This document shows, in pieces, positions 12,901 through 23,157 of a stretch of 64,000 nucleotides of DNA; within the stretch, counting starts at the first letter, position 1; each line of letters starts with the position of its first letter. The position numbers and the translations under genes are program-made. The notes beneath the pieces were generated by a model. That model was not told where the DNA came from. It was given only the letters and a program-made list of their open reading frames with translations, and made no database searches. Location of the stretch: positions 13,984,480 to 14,048,479 of the forward strand of contig NC_136010.1 in the NCBI RefSeq assembly GCF_048128805.1, written 5' to 3'. This DNA is from Centroberyx gerrardi (taxonomy: Eukaryota; Chordata; Actinopteri; Beryciformes; Berycidae).

Positions 12901-13109
12901 CTACAGGTGTAGGTGCCAGCACTGTCTCTGACAGCGTCCCCCGCCTCTGGTTTGGAGCACTCTCCTGGGTCCAGGGGACTATGTCTGCCTCCTCCAGAGC
13001 TCCTGGCTTGGCGGAGGAGAACGGGAGGCTCCTGCTCCAGTTCCTCTCGGAGGTGCATGGTCTTGCTGGGGATCATACAAGGGGTGGTGGACTTCCTCTT
13101 GCTGGCCAT
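6998..13109 (-). CDS. zhx3: Zinc fingers and homeoboxes protein 3
   Basis: Five coding exons on the minus strand: 13109-12363, 12226-12128, 11926-10250, 10098-9319 and 7345-6998 (TAA). Together they give about 1216 residues, against roughly 956 in human ZHX3. The start ATG opens MASKRKSTTPCMIPSKTM, a family-like N-terminus. Two C2H2 fingers follow (C69/C72/H85/H90 and C101/C104/H117/H122), then five homeodomain-like segments: about 300-359 (KIWFTAQRLK), 693-750 (VRKWFSDRRYHFR), 827-888 (IHGWFAEKRKRV), 1009-1063 (VVRWFGDCRY) and about 1078-1125 (LVRRWFSTQ). A Ser/Asn/Thr tract sits at 471-677, an acidic stretch near 898-925 and an SPKP-rich linker at about 957-1004. By family knowledge ZHX proteins are nuclear repressors that dimerise with each other and bind NF-YA. 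ZHX3 rather than ZHX1 or ZHX2 is supported by adjacency to plcg1. All four coding introns are phase 0. The C-terminal end is the least certain part because of the possible donor near 7048. Confidence 0.93.
7990..8110 (+). mobile_element. tRNA-derived SINE fragment in zhx3 intron
   Basis: It has an A-box-like TGGTGTAGTGAGTGG and, about 20 nt further on, GGTTCAAGTCT, a good match to an RNA polymerase III B box (GGTTCRANNC). The head resembles the segment at 33485-33665. It lies in the 1.97 kb intron between the last two zhx3 coding exons. The remainder of that intron is AT-rich and unremarkable. Confidence 0.5.
10744..11362 (-). repeat. zhx3: Ser/Asn/Thr-rich low-complexity segment within zhx3
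   Basis: About 207 codons between homeodomains 1 and 2 (residues about 471-677) consist almost entirely of S, N, T, G and K with short SSS, NSN and TTTT runs. The frame stays open, so this is coding, but it is built of loose AGC/AAC/ACT-type triplets that create long hydrophobic antisense ORFs. It ends in a P/S-rich stretch containing IKTE, which fits the sumoylation consensus (hydrophobic-K-x-E). It accounts for much of the extra length over the mammalian protein. Confidence 0.8.
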
Positions 13110-13280
13110 GGTGTGACAACAGGGTGGGGGATTGGTTAAATGGCTGTGAGTGGGGTGTGACTGCGAATATGGGTCGTTTCTGGTTGACTATAGACCAGCC
13201 ATAGGGGGAGGAGGATGGCGGGACATGACCATAGGTCTGCTCACTCGTTTGTAGTCCTCACTGCAATGTAGAAGGAAAGC
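13110..13280 (-). other. zhx3: 5' UTR part of the zhx3 first coding exon
   Basis: On the minus strand, TCATTTCCAG ends at 13281, a fair 3' splice site. No upstream ATG in frame with the zinc-finger ORF was seen. An alternative acceptor (TACATTGCAG) lies about 20 nt further in. Confidence 0.45.
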
Positions 13281-15333
13281 CTGGAAATGAGAAAGGACAA
13301 AATGTTTAAGTTCAAGATATCATTAATCATCATACAACATGATACACCTGTAATTGTTTTGGTTAATCACAATAAAAAGGTTAAGTTGTGAATACAAATG
13401 AGAGAAGAACAGAGTGTGACAAGAGAGAAGGAGGTGAAATATTTTACACAACGCAGTATGAGCCAGTTCTTCTCAGTTGGATGAAACTCAAGCAAGGCTG
13501 GATGTTTTCAGGTTAAATATAAAAAAATGGTAATCAGGTCTTGTGAAGAGTTTTGACTGGAGCGAGCTCCTAAAAATCCAGTGCTGCTTGTTACTCTTCA
13601 ATAAAAATTAGGTGCAATCCTCACCTCCCCTGCCCCATGAAACTCAAGGCTATCTATTTTATGGGGCATTCAAACAAGCTCAGTCTCAGCTTCCTCACTA
13701 AAGGCTTTTTGGGAGAGCTCCTGTCTACCCCCTTCTTTCCCCTCCCCCACACAACTCTGTCCCTCTCTCACTTCCCCTCGTTCAACACACCCCCACAGAG
13801 GGAGCACACTCTATTTTTTTTTTAAATGCAGAGCCTCCATAGCTCCACACAGTAAAAGCCTTGCCAAAGATTGCTACAGAAATACTCGCTTGAGAATGTG
13901 TTGCTTAAGAAAAGGGTCTACTTGGCAATTGTGCAAGTAGGTGGCTCAACAGATGTTCTTTGGAAAGGTGCCGTTCACGCCTAGTAATGGTATGCACGGC
14001 ATAAAATCGTGAATCTTAAAATTCTCACAGAGGCGTTCAAACTTCAACTATATTCTAAATCTCTTGCCTCCACACAAAATGGCGAAGCTTCCTGTGAGGA
14101 GTGTAAGCCCCTGTTCTCCTCCCTCTCTCCACTCCCTCAGCGAAGTGGTGATGCAGTATTGGAGGACAGCTCTAGGGCAATTACTCTCCCAACCACTCTG
14201 CGCCGACCTGACACCTCACACACCGAGCAGCCAAAGCTCAAAGTCTCACGTTAGTTTGCCATGAAACCCCAAAAGCCAGTCCAAGTCCAGCCCCCAGTTG
14301 CACTCCTTATACAATGATACTTGACCAACGAATCCAAACAAAACTCAGCTTTCCTGGTAGACAGCCCAGATTTATGATAATCTTACCCTTCCCATGTGCA
14401 AACCAGGACATTTCCCTTCAAATGCTGAACTTGTCTCAGATCAGTGACCAAGTCTAACCTCTTGGCACCAACAATGTCACAGCACCACCATCTCTGTCAG
14501 ATGAGCAATATAGGTCAAATTCGTCATACAGTAATCCTGCTCCCCTACAACCAAACATACAGGCTTGCTCAACTGCAATAGCTCTCTCTCTTTCACTCTC
14601 GCTCTCGTGCACACACACTCACACAAACACGCACACAGCCTTGCTTTGCCACAGAAAGGTCACGGTACATTAGCTCAGAGCCCAGTTAACCCTCACAGGG
14701 CTGCGGTGCTACAGATGCCCTTTCACACACTAGCTGAGCAAAGGTGTTTGCATTTCTACATTCATTTTTAACACTCAAATTGTAACCCAGGCTTTAGGCT
14801 GGGCGTAAATCTGTATTTTTTGGTAACTTAATATGCAGTTTGTCTGTAATCCTCATCGTGAGTCTTTGTAAGTTTTGAAACCAACGCCATGATTGATAAA
14901 ACATAATTTGATTGCCTCTCTTAAGCATTCATAGAGAATGATGAAACAATATTGTGAAACTGTATTGATCCCAGAGAGGAAAGTGTTAATTGGGTTCTAT
15001 TTCACATCACAATTTGTATTGTTATCTTTTCCTTTCTTTTTTTCTTTCTTCCACCAACAGTAGGCTACCCCTCTCTTTGCACTGGTGAGTGAGGGGTTAA
15101 CAGGCAAATGGAGTTTGCCACTGCGGAGGGAACGTGATGCCCCTTGTTCCCCCCTGTACCCCCCAGAGAGAGTAACTGCCCTTGGCTTGGGCCGTTGTGC
15201 ACCCCTCCTACACCCCTGCCATTCAGTTCTGCATCAGGGGGCACGGCTCTGCCAAGGCAGGCTCGTCACATGACCAAACACAAAGGCTTATGGGTGGGCA
15301 GTCCCAGCCATCCATCACGTGGGTCCGAGGAGT

Positions 15334-15357
15334 GGGGGGGGGGGGGGGGGGGGGGGG
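15334..15357 (+). repeat. Uninterrupted G24 run
   Basis: Twenty-four consecutive G residues follow GAGT and precede CTCGGG, with GGGAG-rich sequence after them. The run has quadruplex potential, and homopolymers of this length are also prone to sequencing error. Confidence 0.9.
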
Positions 15358-17109
15358 CTCGGGACGGCAGGCGAGAGGAGAGGGAGAGTGAACGGGAGAG
15401 GTTGGTGGGGGATGGGCAGCAGAGTTGGGGTGAGACCAGAGGAGGGAGACAAGGAAAAGAGGGGTGTTAACAGTCGTGGAGGAAGCAGTGAGGTGTTTCA
15501 GTGAGGAATTTTCTGCCCTGATACCACCCCGTTCCCCCCCAGCCAACACCACCCCACCCTACCAACCCCCGCTCCTCTACCCACCCTCTCTTGCTCCACA
15601 CTACAATCACAGTCGTTCCCCTCCTCTCCTCCCCCTCCCTCCTTCCTCGCTGCACTGCGAAGCCTGGAATGTTCCACCCCGAGCTCTTCAGCCAGTGGAC
15701 ACAAACAGAGTTGAGCTTCCATGTCTGTATGTGTACATGCATGTGTTTCAATGTCCCATGCAAATTACCCAAGCTAAGATTAACAGTTAACGCACAAAGT
15801 ATCGCAAACTATACATCAACCATATTAGCGCCTATCAAAAGCACCAGTTGCCGTTAGGACTGAAAGGCAGTGCAAGAATTGCGACTAACTGTTGGATAGA
15901 CTTTATATCGCACAACAGCAGCACGCCAAAAATCAAAACCACAACTCTGTGCGTTTGTGCTCGCAGATGCATCCACAGAGTAGTTATGCAAAAGTTATGC
16001 CTCATCAAAGAAAGAGCCTAAAAGCTAACCAATTCAGATTCACGGGCCTAGCACAGGTGAGAACAGAGAGTAGGCCCGTGCAATACAAGTTGAGCTACTA
16101 TGGGGGAGTCGAAGTGGGTAGTTCTTGTCTCAGCGATGCCAGGCTCAGACGAGTCCTGTTGACTCACTGGTATGAGGGCATCGACCAACAACTTTAATTT
16201 GGGTCAGAAATATTGCGCATAGGCTGACCATGTGGTGATGGTGTGTTTGTGTCAGTTATGTGTGTCAGCGTTTGCATGTGGGTTTCCTGTGAGATTGTGA
16301 GTGGAGGGAGGAGAGGAGGGGGGGGCGTTTGTGCGTTCGTGTTTGTGTGTGTGTATGTGTGTGTACGTGTGTGTATGTGGCGTGCGGGGGTGGATGCCTG
16401 CATGCCTGTGTGTGAGGCTTGTTTACTGAGGCAGTGAGGCAGCCATTTTTCCTGTGTGAGAGTCAGACACAGTCCTCCCAGTGACACACAAACAGAATGT
16501 TTTTGTCCCGTCTCACAACCTATATTATACCCACGTCCACGGCTCCATGCAGCACGACCTTCTTTCATCCCCTGGTCTGACTCTTGTCTAGGCCTGGGCT
16601 ATATCCTCCGAGTACAGGCCAATAATAGCACTCACACACGCTCTCACACACTAGAAATCCTACAGCTTGGAATAGACTAGCCGCATAGTGTAGCTGCATA
16701 TGCTAACTAAGCTCCTCTTCTTATCCCCCTAGCTGGAAACGCAGGTGTAATGCTGATACCTGCCTGTTTGCCAATGTTTCTGTCTGCAAAAAATGTTGTG
16801 TTTGATGAGATAGAGAATAGGTGTGCAAGGCGCACAGCCCTTTCCATATGTGCTCCCTTTCTTGCTTCCCCACTCATCTTTTCTCCCTCTTTCCCTGTCT
16901 CTTCACCCCCACTCCCCCTCCCTCAGTCTCCAACCGTCTCTACACCCTCCACACACCCCCCTCCCCCCTCCTCCTTTCTCCTTCTCCTCCCTCTCTGAGC
17001 AAGTTTGGCCCAGGGAGACAGGTCGGCAGCGCCACTGGTGTGTTACTGTCCCCATGGCAACCACCTCCTACCCCCTCTCTCCCACCAGCTCATTTCTCTA
17101 AAGCACATG

Positions 17110-17120
17110 CGTGTGTGTGT

Positions 17121-17194
<74 letters not shown>
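17110..17194 (+). repeat. (GT)5-TTAA-(CA)n microsatellite with inverted start
   Basis: A short GT run (17111-17120) meets a 72 bp CA run (17123-17194) across TTAA, so the left end is a perfect self-complementary foldback. It lies inside zhx3 intron 1. Confidence 0.9.
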
Positions 17195-17196
<2 letters not shown>

Positions 17197-17646
17197 TTAC
17201 ACAGACCAACACATACACACACACACCTCGTATGCCATCCAGTCCCTGGCTCTAGCAGGGCTTGTTTTTTCCACACACCCCTGTGAGTGGTGATTGGAGA
17301 GTCCCGGCCCTGCTCCTATTTCAGTGCCTCACTCACGCGGTGTTGATGTCTCCCAGCTAGGTGTGGTCGCTGTCGCCAAGGCATGCTATTGGCCAGAGCT
17401 GATGGCGTCTCTTCCTGTTCACTCACAGTGCCTGCCTCTCTGTCCAGACATCTGCCTGGGCTACTGCCCTGTTCCCTGCTCCCCATGGCTCTGGCTCGGC
17501 TTGGTGTGCAGCAGCCAGAGGCTCGCAGGGCTTTTCTATTCACTGTAGGCGAACCAGGCACGGATACACACAACAGGGCTCAAACCCCAACAGATGCCAT
17601 CTCTTTCACTGAGGACAGAGGTACCACCTCCATTCCAAAGTGTACT

Positions 17647-17872
17647 CACAAACCCTTCGCCACATACACCTCTTTACACCAAAACACAAATCCTTCGCCA
17701 TCTACTCCTCTCTACTCCAAAACACAAATCCTTCGCCATCTACTCCTCTCTACTCCAAAACACAAATCCTTCGCCATCTACTCCTCTCTACTCCAAAACA
17801 CAAACCCTTCGCCATCTACTCCTCTTTATACCAAACACAAACCCTTCGCCGTTTACTTCTCCTTGCCCCTTA
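17647..17872 (+). repeat. 38 bp tandem minisatellite, about six copies
   Basis: The unit begins CACAAATCCTTCGCCATC and ends CTACTCCAAAA. Starts are at 17647, 17685, 17723, 17761, 17799 and about 17836. The central copies are almost identical; the first and the last two have diverged, and the fifth is 37 bp. Because 38 is not a multiple of three, all three plus-strand frames read similar pseudo-repeats. Confidence 0.92.
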
Positions 17873-18720
17873 AACAGACATAGCTTCTACTAAGCTCCTA
17901 CTGTCCATCAACTCCAGGGTCTTGCTCACTCATACCTCTGCTGTCACCCATGGCTTACCACACTAAATGCTCACGTTTTGTGCATATGAACTTTCTTTCC
18001 ACTGCTGCTACATTTCTCATCCACTTTTGGCAACCATAAGAAAACCTCAATGACAGCGTTCCTACAGTGTCATTCCATCTGCTGCCGAATGCCATTCGGG
18101 CTGCTCTCAGGTCAGGGAGTGGATGGCTGCGTGGGTTGCAAACGGCTGCATTGCTGTGGCCACTGGCAGTGCATGCGTTAAAACTGGGTTGCTGAGAGGG
18201 GAGGGAGAGAAAAATGGCGGAGCACCATGCTCTATGCTGTCCAACCTAAAATGGCTGACATCACAGGCTGTTAACCAGCCAGGCAGAGCAGAGGCTGATA
18301 CTGCTGACCCAAACCTGCTAGCTCTGGACGGACGAGTGGATCGCTCTGCTCTCTCCAATACTGTGACAAGGCTCTTGACTAGCTGCTGACTCTGGTTTTG
18401 TGGTCGTACTTGGTAGAGATCTGCAGGTATATTGTCCTAACATGGGTCAACACAGAGAAGAGGTGCAACTCATTGATGAAAACTAATTCCTGACCATTTG
18501 AAGGACTGGCACAAAGAAATAATGCCCAAATATATTATCAATGGTCATCAGCTGACCATTACATGCTTAAAAAAACAGTAAATCAAAACAAAAAAAGATC
18601 TTCAAGCTATCAAAACAACGGTGCCAGGGCAAATATGATTCCAGTACTGATTTACTCTACATACAAAAATAAACTCAACCTGTGCCAACTGCAGACCTGG
18701 CATGAGGACACTTAAACTGA

Positions 18721-18727
<7 letters not shown>

Positions 18728-18787
<60 letters not shown>
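18728..18787 (+). repeat. (GA)n microsatellite
   Basis: About 30 uninterrupted GA dinucleotides, flanked by AAGAGAAA and AAGAGAGATC, in zhx3 intron 1. Confidence 0.9.
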
Positions 18788-18788
<1 letters not shown>

Positions 18789-20049
18789 TCAAACTAGGTT
18801 GAGTGAGACTTATCAGTAAGATGTACAACAACCACTGACCTCAAACCATCACCACAACAACACCATGAAACACAGCCCTATAAGGACTAATAATAACAAT
18901 AATTATAAAAATAATCTTCTAAAGCTATTAGGAAAATCCAATACTGCCAATTCCTCCTCAAGGACTCCCCTCTCGCAGACCCACCCACCCAGAGTGTCTG
19001 TTGTTATTCCATCTTTGATCAGCAACAATAGTATGGCAATTGGCTTATGACAGGGGTAATAGCTGTGACATGGGTGATGAATAGATGGCTGGATTAAGCT
19101 GCATGTCTATGGTTGGGACTCACGTGGACATCAGACACAAATTAGCTGTCTGGGAAAGCTTTGCTCTAATCCCTGGAGTCACACACTCATGACAACACTG
19201 ACATGATAAATAACCTAGGCAACAGCTTGCATTCTCATAACTGCCTGTGAGGCAACATACATACATACAGAAACAAGGCTCTGTGTAGTTTATGAAAAGT
19301 CTGACGGATGATAGCTTAATTTCAAACTAACTCTGTGGACACAAACATCACGCAACAATTAATCAAAAAAATTTTTTTATTAATTAAAAATGTAATAAGC
19401 TAAGCTCCACTTATGACTTAGAACAACATATGCTAATAGTTAATCAAGTATACTCATATAGTTTCCATAAGAAAACAAAATAAACAATATAAGTCAGAAT
19501 TGGCAGATCAAAATGATTGCCAACTTCTTCATTCATAGAAGATTAGACGAAATGGGGAAATTGTGGTAGTTGCTTACACTAATATTTTACAGGCCTGATT
19601 CTAATGCATACCAACGGCATCACATGGTTAATATGCAAACAATAATTCAAATTAATTAGACAAATAGCGGTAAATTTGTGAGATGGCACAAAGACAAAGT
19701 GGCTCGACTCAAGTCCCAGAGCGCAGCGTCAAACATTTCCGAAAATGATGCGTGTTGATCTTCCGCTCAAGTTAGGCGGAGTGAGCCCCCTAACTTAATG
19801 GGCTTGTCTACATTATATCTTTAAAACATTGCAACCAATTCAGAGTGGAGGAAAAGGCAAGCCCCCAGCCCAAAAAACTACTCTCTCCCCCCTCTTGCTG
19901 TCGCCATTTTAAGCTGGCGACATGCAGCTGGCCAACACCGCTTAGCCAAAGCGCAGCCCGCAAAGGTAACGTTAGGCTTTACAATAGCTCACACAACTTT
20001 GGGAAAGGTGAAACACTTGTACGAAAACATACCAGAAAACCTCACTCAC

Positions 20050-20560
20050 CTGGCGTTGTCCGCGTGAAACTGTTTATGCAGCGCAGGATAAAAAAAAAAA
20101 GTTTACAATGATATGGGTTCAGTGGAGGAAATAAATGACGGGAGGTTTGGGCTTTATTGATGGCAACTTAGGTGTAAGCCCCCTCGCTCCATCGACTGGT
20201 GGTAAACGTGACACTGGAACCGGGGTGGTACAACGGCCCCCTTTGCGCTTGTTTATTTCGAGTGGCTCTCAGTATTAAGCAGGCAGTAGAGGGGAGGAAA
20301 ATACGACGGACGTACCGAGGGAAGAGACGGACACGTGATGCAAACGTCACTGACGGTGGAGACTTGGAGTTGGCGTGAGAGCTCGAGCTCCACTGTAGAG
20401 AGAGGCGAAGTGAGTCAGGCATCCCGTCCCACCGTCGCGCGGATGACACTGGCCCGGGGACAGGGACGTGGTTAAGTTTTTGGCAAGTGTCAAAACCTTC
20501 CTCAATTACCGTGATATTAGACCGACTCACACCTGTACCCCCTCCTCCCCCGCAGGTGAC
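20050..20560 (-). promoter_or_regulatory. zhx3: Predicted zhx3 first (non-coding) exon and CpG-rich promoter
   Basis: On the minus strand, ACAACGCCAG|GTGAGTGAGG gives a near-perfect 5' splice site at 20050/20049. Upstream to about 20560 the sequence is CpG-rich compared with its surroundings, with a CACGTG E-box near 20333 and a CRE-like ACGTCAC nearby. A 120-codon minus-strand frame here has no recognisable domain and is taken as 5' UTR/promoter. The transcription start cannot be placed by eye. Confidence 0.5.
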
Positions 20561-22879
20561 CTCTCTTAAAGAGATAGTACACCCAGTTGGGGAAAGTTAC
20601 CCATCCCAACCCCTACAAAACAGAACTATAGTAGTACTAAATATCATGCAGCTACTCTAGGTCAAATATATACCACAGGAAATCCTATACTAACACGACT
20701 GGAGGTATCAAAATACAAAAATTATGATATGGACACTATAAACTCACTATTGAGTACCACATACATGCTTTAAAGTCATCATATGAATATTATAGTGATA
20801 CCATAGGAGATAGAAAATCCCGTTAAGTACAGTAAGGTCACTATAAACTCACTACCTATGGGAACGTTCCAGGTATAATATAGGCTACTGATTTTCCAGG
20901 AAATTTGATTCAAGGGTGTGTTCATTATGCAATTAGATTCAAATCAAAGATGAAATATCCTCCTCCTGGTGATACTAAATGAGTCAGTGCTTTATGGATC
21001 AATTTTAAAACTTCAAAGAGAAAGTGAATTGAACTTTTCCCTCACCCACTTTCTGGGGGTGAGGGGTGGGGGGCTCTAAGCAAACACATCTACCACTTAT
21101 AACTGAGGCTGATCCCACAGCATGTAAGGCCCTATATTTTGACAAAAAGGTCTTAGGGTCATAGAGCTGAAAAATATATTGTAATATCAGCAGCTATGGT
21201 CTTAAAATTAGGTGATAGTTTGACAGCTAACAGATTGAAATTTCACAAATAATTTCACAGTTCCATTCATTTAATTTCAAGTATGAGGGCATTACCCTCT
21301 TTTTCAATTTCATAACAAGTCAATGTAATTTGTTTCATCATATTCTAAGTTTATTTTTTGATATATGACACCATATTGTGAACCTAATTGAATCAAGTTA
21401 TTTTTGAAACATTTAAACGCTCACCTCATGGGCTTTCTTTAAATTCCATCCAATTTGATTACTCAATATAAAATCAATAATTCTGTCAATCATTCATTTG
21501 TGTAGCTACCTTTAGGACCGGGGCTTTCTCAGAGCCATGTATCACTAAACTGTCAGCAGGTAATCATGACTTCTCATCAAGTTGTTTACACTTGTTAATA
21601 AAGGAAGTGTCAGTTCACTTATGGTAAACCGATCATGATTTTCTAACCTCAAATCAAAGAGTTGGCAGGGGGGAGATGGAGCTAGATGGGACTTTCTCTC
21701 AGTCACTGAGGAGGCCCTCTGCTGGACACCAGAGAGGAGAGAGGAAGGGAGACCCAAGATGATTTGGCTGCCAAAACAGCCCAAGAGAGAGAGCTGGAGG
21801 GATCTTGTGGCAGATGTACAGTATGTCCCATCTAATGCAATGAGGCACAAAGTAAGTAAGTAACAGTAGGCCTCTATTAAAGGACACTAATGAATAACAA
21901 TGCGTCATCCCTGCTATGATTATAGTTGATATCTCAGACAGTTGTCCAGTGCATTTTTACTATTATTGAGACATTTGACAGGTAAACTTCATTCCTCATT
22001 AAAACTCATGAAGCCCTATGGCCAATTAAAATGTAATGCTTAACGTTTTGAAATCTTTTTTTGTTTTTTGTTGTTGTTCAATGTCAAAGGCTCACAAAAC
22101 CTCAGGCCAGGTCGGACCGCTGTTATCTCAGAACAAATGTCAGAATATTGAACAGATTTTTTTCTTTCAAAAAGTGCAGTGAGCTTTGTGGGTTTTTTTG
22201 TTTTTAAGACACACTTTCAACTACATTAAACCACTGAGGCTGTGTTGAATCCACACATGGCTACACATAAAAAATATGCAAAAGAAAGAAGGATTAAAGG
22301 CAGTTAGGTTACTGGGTTACATTAAGTTTTATGCTGTCTAATGAAAAAGCATGCATAGGCCATGCAAAGCAAACAGTGTGTTAAGTGGATGGGATGCAAT
22401 GTTCTAAGTATATTTATTTAATGGCAGCTGCCGCTGCCCACAAATGGAAATTTGCACCCACTGCTTAATAGACCATGAAAATGTATCATCGGGTCTAATT
22501 TTACTGACTGCTATCACTGCATAATTTATCCAGATGTTATCAGTATTCAAAATGAGCCATTTGAAAACTGCTGTAGGAACAGTGATACTGGAAATACTGG
22601 AAGTAAACCTGCATCTCAAAACCAAAATCACACATGTTCCCCACCTCTACAAAAAACAATCCACCTGATGCTGCTGTCTCCTCATTTGAACACAGCTATG
22701 AATAATGCCAGAGCTTTATCTTTACATGTATGCTAACATGATGATGGTATTGAGGAAGAAACAAAAAGAGAGAAAGGCCATAGAGAAACAGAGACAGACA
22801 GACAGACAGACAACCAGACAAAGAGACAGAGAGGGGGAGAGAGAGATAGCATAACTCCACCACTAGAGGTCTCTGTCGC
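20561..22879. other. Intergenic region between divergent zhx3 and rab5if
   Basis: About 2.3 kb of mainly AT-rich non-coding sequence. It includes a block with repeated ACTATAAACTCACTA motifs (20625-20870), a degenerate LINE tail (21668-21865) and a short (GACA)n/(GA)n stretch (about 22790-22850). No supported gene. Confidence 0.5.
21668..21865 (+). mobile_element. Degenerate non-LTR retrotransposon 3' end
   Basis: One plus-strand frame reads EEALCWTPERR, EGRPKMIWLPKQPKRESWRDLVADVQ and a stop. The order WTP, then GRPK, then SWRDL is typical of the C-terminal tail of fish LINE reverse-transcriptase polyproteins. A GTAAGTAAGTAA tail follows. No RT domain is present, so this is a severely 5'-truncated relic. 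Confidence 0.4.
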
Positions 22880-23157
22880 CGTTTTGTGGAGTTTCTGCCA
22901 AGGCGGTGCAGGGACGTCGCACTCTCTCATTGGTTGTTAGTGGCAGGGTCAAACACTGTTGCGCATGCTCAAACGGTCCGTTTTCTGTTAGCGACTGCAA
23001 TCTGTCAGATCAGCAGAGCGTTTATTCCCCTAACACCTTCAAAGATTTCAAAATACTGTCTCCCGTTGTCAGCGTTAGATACTTTGTTCTAGCTTGAGGA
23101 CTTATTACAACTGGAGCGTTACTTTTCGACCTGTGTAGCCGGCGGTAACAGCAAAGA
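22880..23157 (+). promoter_or_regulatory. rab5if: rab5if promoter and 5' UTR
   Basis: The sequence is CpG-richer than its flanks. It has an inverted CCAAT box (ATTGG, 22929-22933) and an NRF1-like TGCGCATGCT (about 22960-22969). No TATA box is evident. This fits a broadly expressed gene; the start site itself is not determined. Confidence 0.5.

Larger units (their letters stand above)
13281..20049 (-). other. zhx3: Large 5' intron of zhx3
   Basis: The region separates the predicted non-coding first exon from the start-codon exon. No conserved coding was seen on either strand. It holds CT-rich stretches (13720-13790), a G24 run, a (CA)n block, a 38 bp minisatellite and a (GA)n block, listed separately. 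The plus-strand ORFs here are shadows of these tracts. Confidence 0.5.

Noticed and set aside
17594..17893. CRISPR-like look of the regularly spaced 38 bp units
   Set aside because: The copies are contiguous with no unique spacers, and the host is a vertebrate. It is a minisatellite.
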